From the IMG/VR virus record IMGVR_UViG_3300034063_000636, positions 1 to 64,000 of that record: a stretch of DNA of 64,000 bases. One strand, given 5' to 3'. The position numbers and the translations under genes were made by a program. Of the stretch, positions 53,940 to 63,989 are shown piece by piece. The notes beneath the pieces are model-generated. The model was not told the origin of the DNA, searched no databases, and saw only the letters and a list, made by a program, of their open reading frames with translations. The first letter of the stretch is position 1, and every line of letters begins with the position of its first letter. The stretch is from a virus.

Positions 53940-56900
53940 ATGGCAATAGATTTTAATGTAGAACCATTTTATGACGATTTTAATGCTTCGAACGGAGCCA
54001 AGGAACAGAACTATGTTCGTATCTTGTTTCGTCCTGGGTATGCTGTACAGGCTCGCGAATTAACTCAAATTCAGAGCATTATTCAGAATCAGATTAAACA
54101 ATTCGGTGACCACATTTTTAAGAATGGATCTCCAGTTTTTGGCGGTCACATCACTTATGATCTAAATGTTCCTTACATTAAATTGCAAACTGCTTATAAC
54201 GGTGCTGACGTCGACGTGGAAGATTATGAGAACGCTGTTATTCGCAACATTGCTGGTACATCAAAGGCTAGAGCAAGAGTAATTGCCACAGACGATACTC
54301 AAACTTATCCAACACTAATGGTTAAGTATTTGAGAGGCACTCGATTTATCGACAACGAAGTTATTTCGAACGCAGAATCAGGCGGTAACGAAGCAAAACT
54401 ATTGGCTTCAAGCGCAACAGGAATTGGATCAGTTGCAACGATTCAACCTGGTGTGTTCTATGTTGACGGATACTTTGTTCAGGTTCCACAGCAATCAATC
54501 GTTTTAGATCCATATGCAAGCACTCCGTCATATAAAGTCGGACTTGAAATCGTCGAAACAATTATTGACGAAAGTGCTGATGCAAATCTCCTCGATCCTG
54601 CTCAACAATCATTCAACTACCAAGCTCCTGGTGCGCATCGATACCAATTCTCTTTGGATCTTGCAAAAAGAGCATTAGATTCAGTTGATGACACGAAGTT
54701 CTTCGAACTATTGCGCATCGAAAATGGTGTCATTACAAAACAAGTCAAGTATCCAATTTACTCTGAACTTGAAAAGACACTTGCTCGTCGCACTTACGAT
54801 GAGTCTGGCGATTATACAGTAAGCCCATTTAAAGTCGCGTTTGAAGCAAATACATCAACTGCAGCTGGCAACACCGATAGTTTCATTGCTGTTGTCGCTC
54901 CAGGAAAAGCATATGTAAAAGGATTTGAGTATGAGGCAATCGGTCCACAAAGACTTACGATTCCGAAAGCACGCACAACTCAAATCTCAACAGACTATGA
55001 TCTGTCTTTAGAATATGGCAACTATTTGTATGCAAATTCAATCTTAGCATCAAATACTAGCGGATTCTTAAATTCAGCAAATCTACCAACACTCGAGTTG
55101 CACTGCGTTCCAAAGAACAGTGTCAATTTGACAAATGCTATTACTTACAACGCAACCTTTATGGGTAGCGCAAAATTAAAGCATATCACTCGAAATTCTG
55201 GAGAAGAATTTATTGTTTACTTGAGCGATATGCAATTAACATCGAACACCGTTACTGCTGGAACGACTGGTGCAAATACTCTTGCAATCAATTTCCCAGT
55301 CAACTATGCAAACATCGCTAATGCATACCAAAATGTCTCAGTAAGAATTACTTCTGGTGCATCTTCTGGCGATGTTCGTCGTATTGTTGATTACAACTCA
55401 ACAACAAGAGTTGGTGTTGTTGATGTTCCATTTACTGGATTGATTGGATCTGGTCAAACATTCTCGCTTCTATACAGCACTCGAGATATTGATTCTCTTA
55501 TTCAAGCAAATGCAGCCAAAACAGCATTCAATGTTTCAATGAATGTTTCGAATAATAGTAAAGACGTCACTGGTCGAACTATTGTTTACGACTCAAATAG
55601 AAAAACTTTATTATTCAAATTCCCAGATGTTCAAATTGAGCGTGGTTCAATTGACAATGCTGATTATGTGACAAATCGATTCTTCGAAGCGCAATCATTT
55701 AATTCAAGTGGTGTTTCAACGCTCACTTTGACTGGTAATGAAGTGCTCGATTTTGGATCTGACGGCAGCACGATTTCTTCCACACTACTTGGTCAAAATT
55801 TCATCTTTGTAATTAAAACTCTTGGGACTGCAACGGCATATAGCGGAAACTCTACTCCAGTTGCAAATGGACAAATCTTTACACCATCAAGTGTTACAAG
55901 AACGTCATCAACAGGGTTAAGTATCACCTCTGGAATCAATGGATCTTTCACTGCTGACATCTATGTCAGAGTCAAGATGGAAAATTCTGAGAACAGCGGA
56001 AACAATGTTCGTAGTAAGACAAGAGTTGGCAACGTTGCAAATACAACACTGTTGGCAACAGATAGTTACACGCCACACACTACAGTTACTGGATGCACTT
56101 CAGTTTATATTGACTCTTCAAATGGTCGTATTTGGTTCACAGATCCAGCGAGTACAATTAATAAAACTTCTGGTGGCAACACATCACTCTATATTCCAGA
56201 CGTTTATAAACTTATTAAGGTTTATACTTCTGGAAATCCTGCATACATGCCGAACACGACAAATGCAATTGATGTGACAAATAACTTTATGCTTGATACT
56301 GGACAAACAGCAGAATACTATGATCATTCTAAGTTAGTCCTCAAGCCAGGAAGAACAGCCCCAAGTGGTCAGACAGTGGTCTTTGTTGAATACTATCAAC
56401 ACGCCACAACAACTGGATACTTCAGCGTTGATTCTTATCCAGAGACACAGTATTCGAACGGTCAAATCGGTATCTTTAAATCTGGTGATGGTGTTGAATA
56501 CGTTCTTAGAGATTGTATTGATTTCCGTCCAACGAGAACACTCGGAACAACAGCCAACACATTCTTCGGCGCAAGAATTCCATTACCATATGAGCCAATG
56601 GAATTGACTTATGAATACTATCTCCCAAGAAGAGATAAGATTGTATTGACGTCGTCAAAAGAATTGAAGGTTGTCAGCGGTATTCCGAATAAAGATCCAA
56701 AGTATCCGCCAGATCAAAGTGATGCTATGACTTTGTTTACGATGGATATTCCAGCCTACACAAGTTCACATACTCATGTCACAGCAAGAGCTCTTGATCA
56801 TAAGAGATATACAATGCGTGACATTGGTAAACTTGAACAGCGAATCAGAAACGTTGAATACTATTCTGCACTTACTTTAGCTGAAACAAAGGCTAAAGAC

Positions 56901-57848
56901 TCTGCAATTCTATATGAAGACAACGCAACGCAGAAAGAGAAGTATGGCATTATTGTAGACAACTTTACAGGGTTTAAAGTTGGTGATAGCACCAGTGGAG
57001 ACTTTGTGTGCTCTATTGATGGTGGTAAATTAAAACCATATGCTAAAACAACTAATATTAATTTAGTTCCACAATCTAAGACATACACAACGCCAGATTA
57101 TCCAACCATGCCTAAGAAAGTCATGTGGACAATTCCTGGAACAGAAAAGATTATTAATGCTCAAACAGCGGCAACAAAAAACACTGCAATCATTCCACCA
57201 GTTCTTGCTGGTAAGTTTGAGGGTGATGTGCATTTGTTCCCATCAACGGATCATTACTATTCTGTGATGCTTCCACCTGTGCTCAATTCAGATACAGAAA
57301 TTGTTCCACCACCATCAATACATTATGTTCCAGAACTTATTAAATGTGATCCTCCAGTGAAATTTGTGGAACCACCACCTGTTATTGATGTTTACTCTCC
57401 AGTTCTTGATACTCGAGTTGAACCAGTATTGCCGCCAGCAGTACCAGTTCCAGCTATCGTCTTTGAGCCTGTAGCACCTCCAGCATACTTGATTCCAACT
57501 CAAACAGTGGATCCACCAACAGCATATCCACAAATTGTGATGGATCCAGTTCCATATCCAGATCCAGCAACGATTGGTCAGGTTTTGGTACTTCCACAAC
57601 CACCAGCTCCAGTGTCTCCACCAACTCCGCCACCAATCTACATTGACGGAGTGGGAACGATTTCATTAATCGATTTTGTGCCACCTCCACTAGATCCTAT
57701 TCCAGCGGATATTACGGGCTTGGCTCCAATCGTATCAACTGTTGATACCTGGTATGCTGCACCAGTTAGTACCGATCCAGAAATCTCCATCGGCGGTGGC
57801 GGAATGTTGAGAGATCTTGTTTATGAAGATAGAATAGCATTACATTAA
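53940..57848 (+). CDS. DUF4815 baseplate/fibre protein with proline-rich tail
   Basis: A 1302-residue protein. The N-terminus (FNVEPFYDDFNASNGAKEQN; YVRILFRPGYAVQARELTQI) is the DUF4815 domain found in gp10-position virion proteins of marine T4-like phages. The middle is a series of beta domains. Residues about 1110-1270 are extremely proline-rich (for example PPAPVSPPTPPPIYIDGVG), an extended rod or protein-binding stretch, before a short glycine-rich end. Confidence 0.78.
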   Translation: MAIDFNVEPFYDDFNASNGAKEQNYVRILFRPGYAVQARELTQIQSIIQNQIKQFGDHIFKNGSPVFGGHITYDLNVPYIKLQTAYNGADVDVEDYENAVIRNIAGTSKARARVIATDDTQTYPTLMVKYLRGTRFIDNEVISNAESGGNEAKLLASSATGIGSVATIQPGVFYVDGYFVQVPQQSIVLDPYASTPSYKVGLEIVETIIDESADANLLDPAQQSFNYQAPGAHRYQFSLDLAKRALDSVDDTKFFELLRIENGVITKQVKYPIYSELEKTLARRTYDESGDYTVSPFKVAFEANTSTAAGNTDSFIAVVAPGKAYVKGFEYEAIGPQRLTIPKARTTQISTDYDLSLEYGNYLYANSILASNTSGFLNSANLPTLELHCVPKNSVNLTNAITYNATFMGSAKLKHITRNSGEEFIVYLSDMQLTSNTVTAGTTGANTLAINFPVNYANIANAYQNVSVRITSGASSGDVRRIVDYNSTTRVGVVDVPFTGLIGSGQTFSLLYSTRDIDSLIQANAAKTAFNVSMNVSNNSKDVTGRTIVYDSNRKTLLFKFPDVQIERGSIDNADYVTNRFFEAQSFNSSGVSTLTLTGNEVLDFGSDGSTISSTLLGQNFIFVIKTLGTATAYSGNSTPVANGQIFTPSSVTRTSSTGLSITSGINGSFTADIYVRVKMENSENSGNNVRSKTRVGNVANTTLLATDSYTPHTTVTGCTSVYIDSSNGRIWFTDPASTINKTSGGNTSLYIPDVYKLIKVYTSGNPAYMPNTTNAIDVTNNFMLDTGQTAEYYDHSKLVLKPGRTAPSGQTVVFVEYYQHATTTGYFSVDSYPETQYSNGQIGIFKSGDGVEYVLRDCIDFRPTRTLGTTANTFFGARIPLPYEPMELTYEYYLPRRDKIVLTSSKELKVVSGIPNKDPKYPPDQSDAMTLFTMDIPAYTSSHTHVTARALDHKRYTMRDIGKLEQRIRNVEYYSALTLAETKAKDSAILYEDNATQKEKYGIIVDNFTGFKVGDSTSGDFVCSIDGGKLKPYAKTTNINLVPQSKTYTTPDYPTMPKKVMWTIPGTEKIINAQTAATKNTAIIPPVLAGKFEGDVHLFPSTDHYYSVMLPPVLNSDTEIVPPPSIHYVPELIKCDPPVKFVEPPPVIDVYSPVLDTRVEPVLPPAVPVPAIVFEPVAPPAYLIPTQTVDPPTAYPQIVMDPVPYPDPATIGQVLVLPQPPAPVSPPTPPPIYIDGVGTISLIDFVPPPLDPIPADITGLAPIVSTVDTWYAAPVSTDPEISIGGGGMLRDLVYEDRIALH

Positions 57849-57863
57849 TTAGGGATACCAATT

Positions 57864-60713
57864 ATGGGATATATACCAAGAACAATTTTTGAGCCTTCTA
57901 TTCGACGCCAGTACGAGGACGTTGGGCTACAAAGAACACTCGGGTTCGTTAACGATGACATGCAAACGTCATTTCAAGACAATGAGTCGCAAAGAGCCCA
58001 GTATACTCGCTTCATGCGAAATCAAGAAATCACATTTGTTTCAAATGGTTTATGTCCAGACGCTAATGCAAATATTTTCTTCGATAAGGTCAACGTAAAT
58101 CGCTTTACGCAAAAGGCGAACAAACTGACTGTGACGAATATGTCAGTGCCGTTCTTTCAAGATGAAGAAATTATCAATTCAACAACTAATGCGTACGCAA
58201 AAGTTCTAACATCTTCGAATAACTTCGTTTATGTTAATGAAAACTTTATTAATGTGAATATTGCTCCATATGGATCTAACTCATTGAGTACAACCACAGG
58301 AGTTAATTTAACTGTGGTTTATGAAGATGACGTCATCTATCAAACATCATCTAACAATTATTCTGGTCCAATTACTTTTGCTGGAACTGTTGAGCGTTAC
58401 GAAAGAACAACCAATCAACATGCCTATCTTGTAATCAAGCCTATTGCTGGATCATTTAGAAAATTCTCAGCCAATTCAGTAATTTTCTTTAGAGACGATA
58501 ACTCAAAGAGAGTGAATGTTGCTGCAGTTCAAACAGCAGGCAACAATTTCCCAGCAGGATCAACAATCTATAGTAAGCGAGATATTACAAAAACAGCAAA
58601 CGTTGCTTCGCATAATCATTACTCTGGTGTAGTGTCGTATGCAAGCAGCAATAGCACAACTGAGATTCATCTATCTGGAAATGTTGCTCCTGCTGTTGGT
58701 GAGACACTTAGAATTGCCTCAGGAGCTGGTATTGCTTCTGAAAGAACAATCAATAGCGTTTCTTCAAATGGATTTATGGTCACATTGAATGCTGCAGTGT
58801 CAGTAACATCCAACTCCAAATATTCTTATGGAAAGCATGAAGTTGATGATTTTGGTGTTCTTGCTGGTTTGTTCCATATTCCAGAAGTTTCTGATGCGTA
58901 TTTCTCAGCTGGCAAGAGACTTCTTACGATCACTGACGCTGCATCTAGCGACAGTACAGATTATAAGATGAGAGCATTTAACTATTACTCTGTAGTGGGT
59001 AATATGGGTCTCATGTCTGATTATGCAAGAGTCGCATATGACACAATTGCGCCTTCGAAAGAAGTTGCACTTAATGCTAATGACATTTTAAAGAATAATA
59101 GAAAGTTCTTCCCACTTTCTCAAACATTCTTTACTCCATCATCATCAAATACTCACTCAGATGGCATCACATCAGAATTTAACGTACTGCAAATTAGTGG
59201 TATTGATTTGTTCTTTGCTGAGAAACCAACCAGTGGTGATTTACAGCTTCCTGTAAAAGTTACGATCAATGAAGTGGAAAACGATCTTCCATCTACGAAG
59301 GTTCTTGGTCAAAGCATCGTCGAAGCAAAAGATATTAATACCTCATTGATTCCAGACTCATCTCAGATTACAACAGTGACAACATTTAGATTCTCTCCAC
59401 CAGTCATCGTGAAGCCATCTAAAGAGTATGCGATCACAGTGTCAACTTCTTCACCAGACTACGCATTGTTTGTTGCAGAAGTTGGTGGAGAAATTCTAGG
59501 AACAACTCCTGCAAGAAGAGTCTCAGAGCAACCATATATTGGAGATCTCTTCAAGGCGCAAAATGCATCAAATTGGTCACCAATCCCGAACGAGGATTTG
59601 ATGTTCCGTGTTCGTTATGCAAATTGGAGTGGTGCAACATCAAATACGATCACCTTTGTTCCAGAGAATATTCTATCTAATGTTAATGTTGACTCTATTT
59701 TGATTCACAGCACAGATTATAATTTCAAGCCAACAAGCATCAATTATGCGTTTAAGACAACGAACATCGATGGATCGTTTGATGATGGTTGGAAAAATGT
59801 TAGACCAGGAAAGATCTTTGACTTCAGCGAAGATTTTGAGACATCTACAAAATCATCTAATCGCAGAAGAAGAATCATTGCAGGTAATAATGAATCGCTA
59901 CTTGTGAAGGCAGATTTGTCAACTACTGATGAAAACATTGCACCATTGGTTGACATGGAAAGAATCAGTGCGGTTGCCTTTGAATATATTATCAATGATG
60001 CTGGTATTTCTGCATCTGATATTACCTTTACAAATCTTGGTAGACATTCAAATGTGTCCAATATCACCATCACTTTCTCTGCACCTGATCGTTCAGACGG
60101 CGTGACTGCAAATGCTTATGTTGCTGCTCTTGTAAATGCAACTTCGTATGTGTCAAATACATTCCCTTCATATTCTGCCAATATTGCGATGATTGTAGTT
60201 GACGAACCAGGCTCTGGGTATTATACTGCTCCTACGATCACAATTTCTGAGGTCGGAAGTACAGATAATGCGACAGCTGTCGTTGCTGGTGAAAATGGAG
60301 CATCAGGTGGTAACTGTAAGGCGAAGTATGTAACAAAAACAATTACTCTTGCTGACGGATTCGATGCTGGCGATATTCGAGTTTACTTGGATTGCAATCG
60401 CCCTGTTGGCACAGATGTGAATGTTTATTATAAGGTCAAGTCTGGAGACGATACAGATCCATTCGAAAATAAAAAATGGCAACGTATGTCAAAAGTCAAT
60501 GATAATTTCTCGAAGGATCAAAATCAGGTCATCGAGTTAGAATATCGTGCAAGTCTTGATGTAAATAGAGTTTCTTATGTTGAGAATGGCGTGACTTATC
60601 CGCTTGGTGGGAAGTTTAAATACTATGCAATCAAGATCGTGATGACTGCTGCCAGTTCATCTGTCATCCCTTATATCGCAAACTTTAGAGCAATTGCAAC
60701 TCCTGCAGGTTGA
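57864..60713 (+). CDS. Large virion protein, probable fibre/wedge component
   Basis: A 949-residue, beta-rich protein starting MGYIPRTIFEPSIRRQYEDV. Residues 550-650 resemble jelly-roll-like segments with many Asn and Ser. The position after the DUF4815 gene and length suggest a fibre-attachment or adhesion protein of the baseplate periphery. No exact T4 counterpart recognised. Confidence 0.65.
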   Translation: MGYIPRTIFEPSIRRQYEDVGLQRTLGFVNDDMQTSFQDNESQRAQYTRFMRNQEITFVSNGLCPDANANIFFDKVNVNRFTQKANKLTVTNMSVPFFQDEEIINSTTNAYAKVLTSSNNFVYVNENFINVNIAPYGSNSLSTTTGVNLTVVYEDDVIYQTSSNNYSGPITFAGTVERYERTTNQHAYLVIKPIAGSFRKFSANSVIFFRDDNSKRVNVAAVQTAGNNFPAGSTIYSKRDITKTANVASHNHYSGVVSYASSNSTTEIHLSGNVAPAVGETLRIASGAGIASERTINSVSSNGFMVTLNAAVSVTSNSKYSYGKHEVDDFGVLAGLFHIPEVSDAYFSAGKRLLTITDAASSDSTDYKMRAFNYYSVVGNMGLMSDYARVAYDTIAPSKEVALNANDILKNNRKFFPLSQTFFTPSSSNTHSDGITSEFNVLQISGIDLFFAEKPTSGDLQLPVKVTINEVENDLPSTKVLGQSIVEAKDINTSLIPDSSQITTVTTFRFSPPVIVKPSKEYAITVSTSSPDYALFVAEVGGEILGTTPARRVSEQPYIGDLFKAQNASNWSPIPNEDLMFRVRYANWSGATSNTITFVPENILSNVNVDSILIHSTDYNFKPTSINYAFKTTNIDGSFDDGWKNVRPGKIFDFSEDFETSTKSSNRRRRIIAGNNESLLVKADLSTTDENIAPLVDMERISAVAFEYIINDAGISASDITFTNLGRHSNVSNITITFSAPDRSDGVTANAYVAALVNATSYVSNTFPSYSANIAMIVVDEPGSGYYTAPTITISEVGSTDNATAVVAGENGASGGNCKAKYVTKTITLADGFDAGDIRVYLDCNRPVGTDVNVYYKVKSGDDTDPFENKKWQRMSKVNDNFSKDQNQVIELEYRASLDVNRVSYVENGVTYPLGGKFKYYAIKIVMTAASSSVIPYIANFRAIATPAG

Positions 60714-60715
60714 TC

Positions 60716-60940
60716 ATGTTAGTTAAGATAAAAGACAATGATGATCTTGCAAGAGATGTGAAGTCAAGAGCAATCTTGAATGTTAATAAAAACGTTTTGC
60801 TTAAAGATCAGATGTATCAAGAGAAACTAAAGAAACAACAAGAGGTAGAGTCCTCAATAAATACTCTCAGAGAAGAAGTATCTTCGATTAAAGGCGACAT
60901 TTCTAAGATTCTAGAAATGTTGAGTTCCAGAGGTAAATAA
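60716..60940 (+). CDS. Small coiled-coil protein, 74 aa
   Basis: A charged coiled coil (QMYQEKLKKQQEVESSINTL, REEVSSIKGDISKILEML). ATG 60716 overlaps the upstream stop region; a TTG at 60710 is in frame. Placed among fibre genes, it may be a fibre-assembly chaperone. Overlaps the next gene. Confidence 0.6.
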   Translation: MLVKIKDNDDLARDVKSRAILNVNKNVLLKDQMYQEKLKKQQEVESSINTLREEVSSIKGDISKILEMLSSRGK

Positions 60941-61983
60941 TGGCGAACACAAATATTTCACATGTCCAATTAGTGAACACCTTTAATGAGTGGCGTGCAG
61001 CAACTAATGACTTAATTGAAGATAGAAATATTCTTCGAAATGCTCATTATGTCAAAGATAATTCTTCTTTTGACATTGCAAACGGAACCATGACGATCAG
61101 CCGTTCAAGCAACGGCACAGTTCTAACAGTCGCAAACTCTGGTAACGTTGCTGTCGGTGGTTGGGTCAATGCAAATACTCTTGCAACAAACTCAGAACTC
61201 TGGTTTGGATTAAGAACTAGCGACATTGCTTCTGTCATTAAGATGACACAAGAGCCAGCAAATACTGTAGAGGCTGGAAACGCAACTTGGTATACTGCAA
61301 ATCAGAAATCAAATAATCCATATTACGGATTCACCTTCCACTCCAATGGCACAATGGTCATTGCGAATGAAGAGGAGAATGCAACTCAAGTGGTTGTCAT
61401 CGGTGACTCTGCTTACAATGTTTCTCCGACCAAAAATGGTACGATTTTTGGTGTCAGTACAATCGTTGGAACATCAGCACCAACAACAGGATATGAATCT
61501 GGTTGGCAACCCGTTCTAGACCTTCGAAGCAATTCTCTATTCATCATGCCAGTTGCTTCTGCAAATGCAGGCAATTGTTTGTATTACAACGTAACAACTG
61601 GCGAAATCACATACTCAACTGCGCCAAGCGGTAATGTTCTTGCTGGTGATCCAATTCTAATCAACACTGCAGTTGATTCTGCAAACACTGTAAGACTAAA
61701 TGTGTCAAACTGGTTCAAGTATACATTGACAGGATCATCTGGCAATCGTAATTTGACATTCACAAATCCTCCTGCTTCTGGCAATGCATATACGTTCACA
61801 ATGATTGTGATTCAAGATGGAACAGGCGGTAAAACTCCAAATTGGACAAATACAGTGTATTGGGCTGGTGGACAAATTCCTCCGCCAACAACTGACGCAA
61901 GCGCACAGGATATCTGGACATTTACCACATATGATGGTGGAACAACATATATTGGCACACTTGCTGTTAAAGACGCGAGATAA
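60940..61983 (+). CDS. Tail fibre-like protein
   Basis: The N-terminus ANTNISHVQLVNTFNEWRAA followed by TNDLIEDRN is a common attachment sequence of fibre-like proteins in T4-like marine phages. The rest (347 residues) is beta-rich with low-complexity Asn/Thr/Gly stretches and an adhesin-like C-terminal half. Likely a short fibre or its proximal part. Confidence 0.7.
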   Translation: MANTNISHVQLVNTFNEWRAATNDLIEDRNILRNAHYVKDNSSFDIANGTMTISRSSNGTVLTVANSGNVAVGGWVNANTLATNSELWFGLRTSDIASVIKMTQEPANTVEAGNATWYTANQKSNNPYYGFTFHSNGTMVIANEEENATQVVVIGDSAYNVSPTKNGTIFGVSTIVGTSAPTTGYESGWQPVLDLRSNSLFIMPVASANAGNCLYYNVTTGEITYSTAPSGNVLAGDPILINTAVDSANTVRLNVSNWFKYTLTGSSGNRNLTFTNPPASGNAYTFTMIVIQDGTGGKTPNWTNTVYWAGGQIPPPTTDASAQDIWTFTTYDGGTTYIGTLAVKDAR

Positions 61984-61985
61984 TC

Positions 61986-63935
61986 ATGCCGAATAGTTTT
62001 GGCTTAAACAAAACTTGGATTCCTGGTCCTTCCAGAGGAACAACGACATTCAATACTACTGGCAATATTAATATTGCTTATGGTAGAAATAAAACCACAG
62101 TTTCAGGTCGTGGTGGTTCTGGTTCAGGTGCTTCATACAACACTGTTCCAGGAACAACTAATCCCACTACATTTCCATACACACCAGCATCGTATAATAC
62201 GGTTCCTGGAAATTTAAATCCAACAACTTATCCGTTTACTCCAGCATCATATAATACAGTGCCTGGAACGACAAATCCTACAACGTTTCCCTTTGTTCCT
62301 GCTAGTTATAATACTGTGCCTGGAAATACAAATCCACCAAACTATCCTTACACACCAGATAGTTACAACACTGTTCCTGGAACAACCAATCCAACAGTGT
62401 ATCCATATACTCCAGAAAGTTATAACACTGTTCCAGGAAATAGTAATCCGCCAAATTATCCATTTACTCCTGAATCATACAATACAGTGCCAGGAAACTT
62501 AAATCCAACCAATTATCCATACACACCAGCTTCGTACAATACAGTTCCTGGAAACACTAATCCAACTAACTACCCATTCGTTCCTGCATCATATAATACT
62601 GTTCCTGGTAATTTGAATCCAACAGTGTATCCATATACACCAGAGAGTTACAACACTGTTCCTGGAAATACAAATCCAACAAACTATCCATATACACCAG
62701 CTTCCTATAATACTGTTCCTGGAAATACTAATCCAACTAACTATCCATATACCCCAGAAAGTTATAACACAGTTCCTGGAAATACAAATCCAACGAATTA
62801 TCCGTACACTCCAGAGAGTTATAACACTGTAACAAACTATCCATATACTCCAGGCTCATATAACGCACCAACAGGTGTTAGTTGGAATTTGACTGCAATC
62901 GGACCAAGTTACGGTGGTGTTGCAACAATAATTGGTGACGGATTTGATACAAATTGCCCATCACCATATAGCACACCAACTCCGTTTGGTCCAGACGAAT
63001 TCACATATGAATGTTTCCCAGCTGGAAATACTGAAAATCCTGCGAGTTATAACACAGTTACCAATTATCCATATACACCTGCGTCGTATAATACAGTTCC
63101 AGGAAATGTAAATCCAACCAATTATCCGTTTACCCCTGCATCGTACAATACAGTCCCAGGAAATTTAAATCCAACGAACTATCCTTATGTTCCTGCAAGT
63201 TATAACACTGTTCCTGGCAATTTAAATCCAACCAATTATCCATACACACCAGCATCGTATAATACAGTTCCTGGAAACTTAAATCCAACGAACTATCCTT
63301 ATGTTCCTGCAAGTTATAACACTGTTCCAGGAAATGTAAATCCGACAGTGTATCCATATACTCCAGAAAGTTATAATACAGTTCCTGGTAACTTGAATCC
63401 GACTAATTATCCGTTTACTCCTGCATCGTATAATACGGTTCCTGGTAACAGCAATCCACCAACTTATCCATACACACCAGCGTCTTACAATACTGTTCCT
63501 GGGACAACAAATCCAACCAATTATCCGTATACACCAGCATCGTATAACACAGTATCAGGAAACTTAAATCCAACCAATTATCCATTCGTTCCTGCAAGTT
63601 ATAACACGGTTCCAGGAACGACAAATCCACCGTCGTATCCATTCGTGCCTGCAAGTTATAATACTGTGCCAGGAACAACAAATCCAACAGTGTATCCATT
63701 CGTCCCTGCAAGTTATAATACTGTGCCAGGAACAACAAATCCAACAGTGTATCCATTTACTCCAGGAGTTCCTGGAACACCAACAACTGTTCTTGGTGTA
63801 TACTTCCCAGGCGGTGTTGCTGGCGTTGCTCCATATGTTCCAGAAACTGTAGTGAATTATTGGGACTATCCAGATAATGCGACCTATCCAGTCACTGTTC
63901 CAACAGGTGCATACATAGTAGTGAAGATTGAATAA
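61986..63935 (+). CDS. 19-residue-repeat surface or fibre protein
   Basis: A 649-residue protein built mainly from a 19-residue unit, ASYNTVPGNLNPTNYPYTP and variants. There are 24 full units and two shortened 13-residue units. A unique 65-residue insert (about 298-362) with two cysteines divides the array into 12 and 12 full units. A 45-residue N-terminal segment (NSFGLNKTWIPGPSRGTTTF) and a C-terminal VNYWDYPDNATYPVTV domain cap it. Pro, Tyr, Asn and Thr-rich repeats suggest an extended fibre. Likely a host-range or decoration protein. Confidence 0.75.
   Translation: MPNSFGLNKTWIPGPSRGTTTFNTTGNINIAYGRNKTTVSGRGGSGSGASYNTVPGTTNPTTFPYTPASYNTVPGNLNPTTYPFTPASYNTVPGTTNPTTFPFVPASYNTVPGNTNPPNYPYTPDSYNTVPGTTNPTVYPYTPESYNTVPGNSNPPNYPFTPESYNTVPGNLNPTNYPYTPASYNTVPGNTNPTNYPFVPASYNTVPGNLNPTVYPYTPESYNTVPGNTNPTNYPYTPASYNTVPGNTNPTNYPYTPESYNTVPGNTNPTNYPYTPESYNTVTNYPYTPGSYNAPTGVSWNLTAIGPSYGGVATIIGDGFDTNCPSPYSTPTPFGPDEFTYECFPAGNTENPASYNTVTNYPYTPASYNTVPGNVNPTNYPFTPASYNTVPGNLNPTNYPYVPASYNTVPGNLNPTNYPYTPASYNTVPGNLNPTNYPYVPASYNTVPGNVNPTVYPYTPESYNTVPGNLNPTNYPFTPASYNTVPGNSNPPTYPYTPASYNTVPGTTNPTNYPYTPASYNTVSGNLNPTNYPFVPASYNTVPGTTNPPSYPFVPASYNTVPGTTNPTVYPFVPASYNTVPGTTNPTVYPFTPGVPGTPTTVLGVYFPGGVAGVAPYVPETVVNYWDYPDNATYPVTVPTGAYIVVKIE
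62134..63768 (+). repeat. 57-base tandem repeat array
   Basis: Coding units of 57 bases for SYNTVPGxxNPxxYPxxP. Synonymous sites vary strongly between units while the protein is conserved, so the array is old and under selection. Two units lack 18 bases. Confidence 0.9.
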
Positions 63936-63937
63936 AC

Positions 63938-63966
63938 TTGAAATTTTTTATAGATTGTAGTATAAT
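63938..63966 (+). promoter_or_regulatory. Sigma70-type promoter
   Basis: TTGAAA (63938-63943), a 17 bp spacer and TATAAT (63961-63966), just after the repeat-protein gene. Confidence 0.68.
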
Positions 63967-63989
63967 GATTTAAATCTTGGAGTTATATT

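Noticed and set aside
62134-63768. CRISPR array at the regular 57-base repeats
   Set aside because: There are no spacers: the repeats are contiguous coding units that keep one reading frame and vary at third positions.
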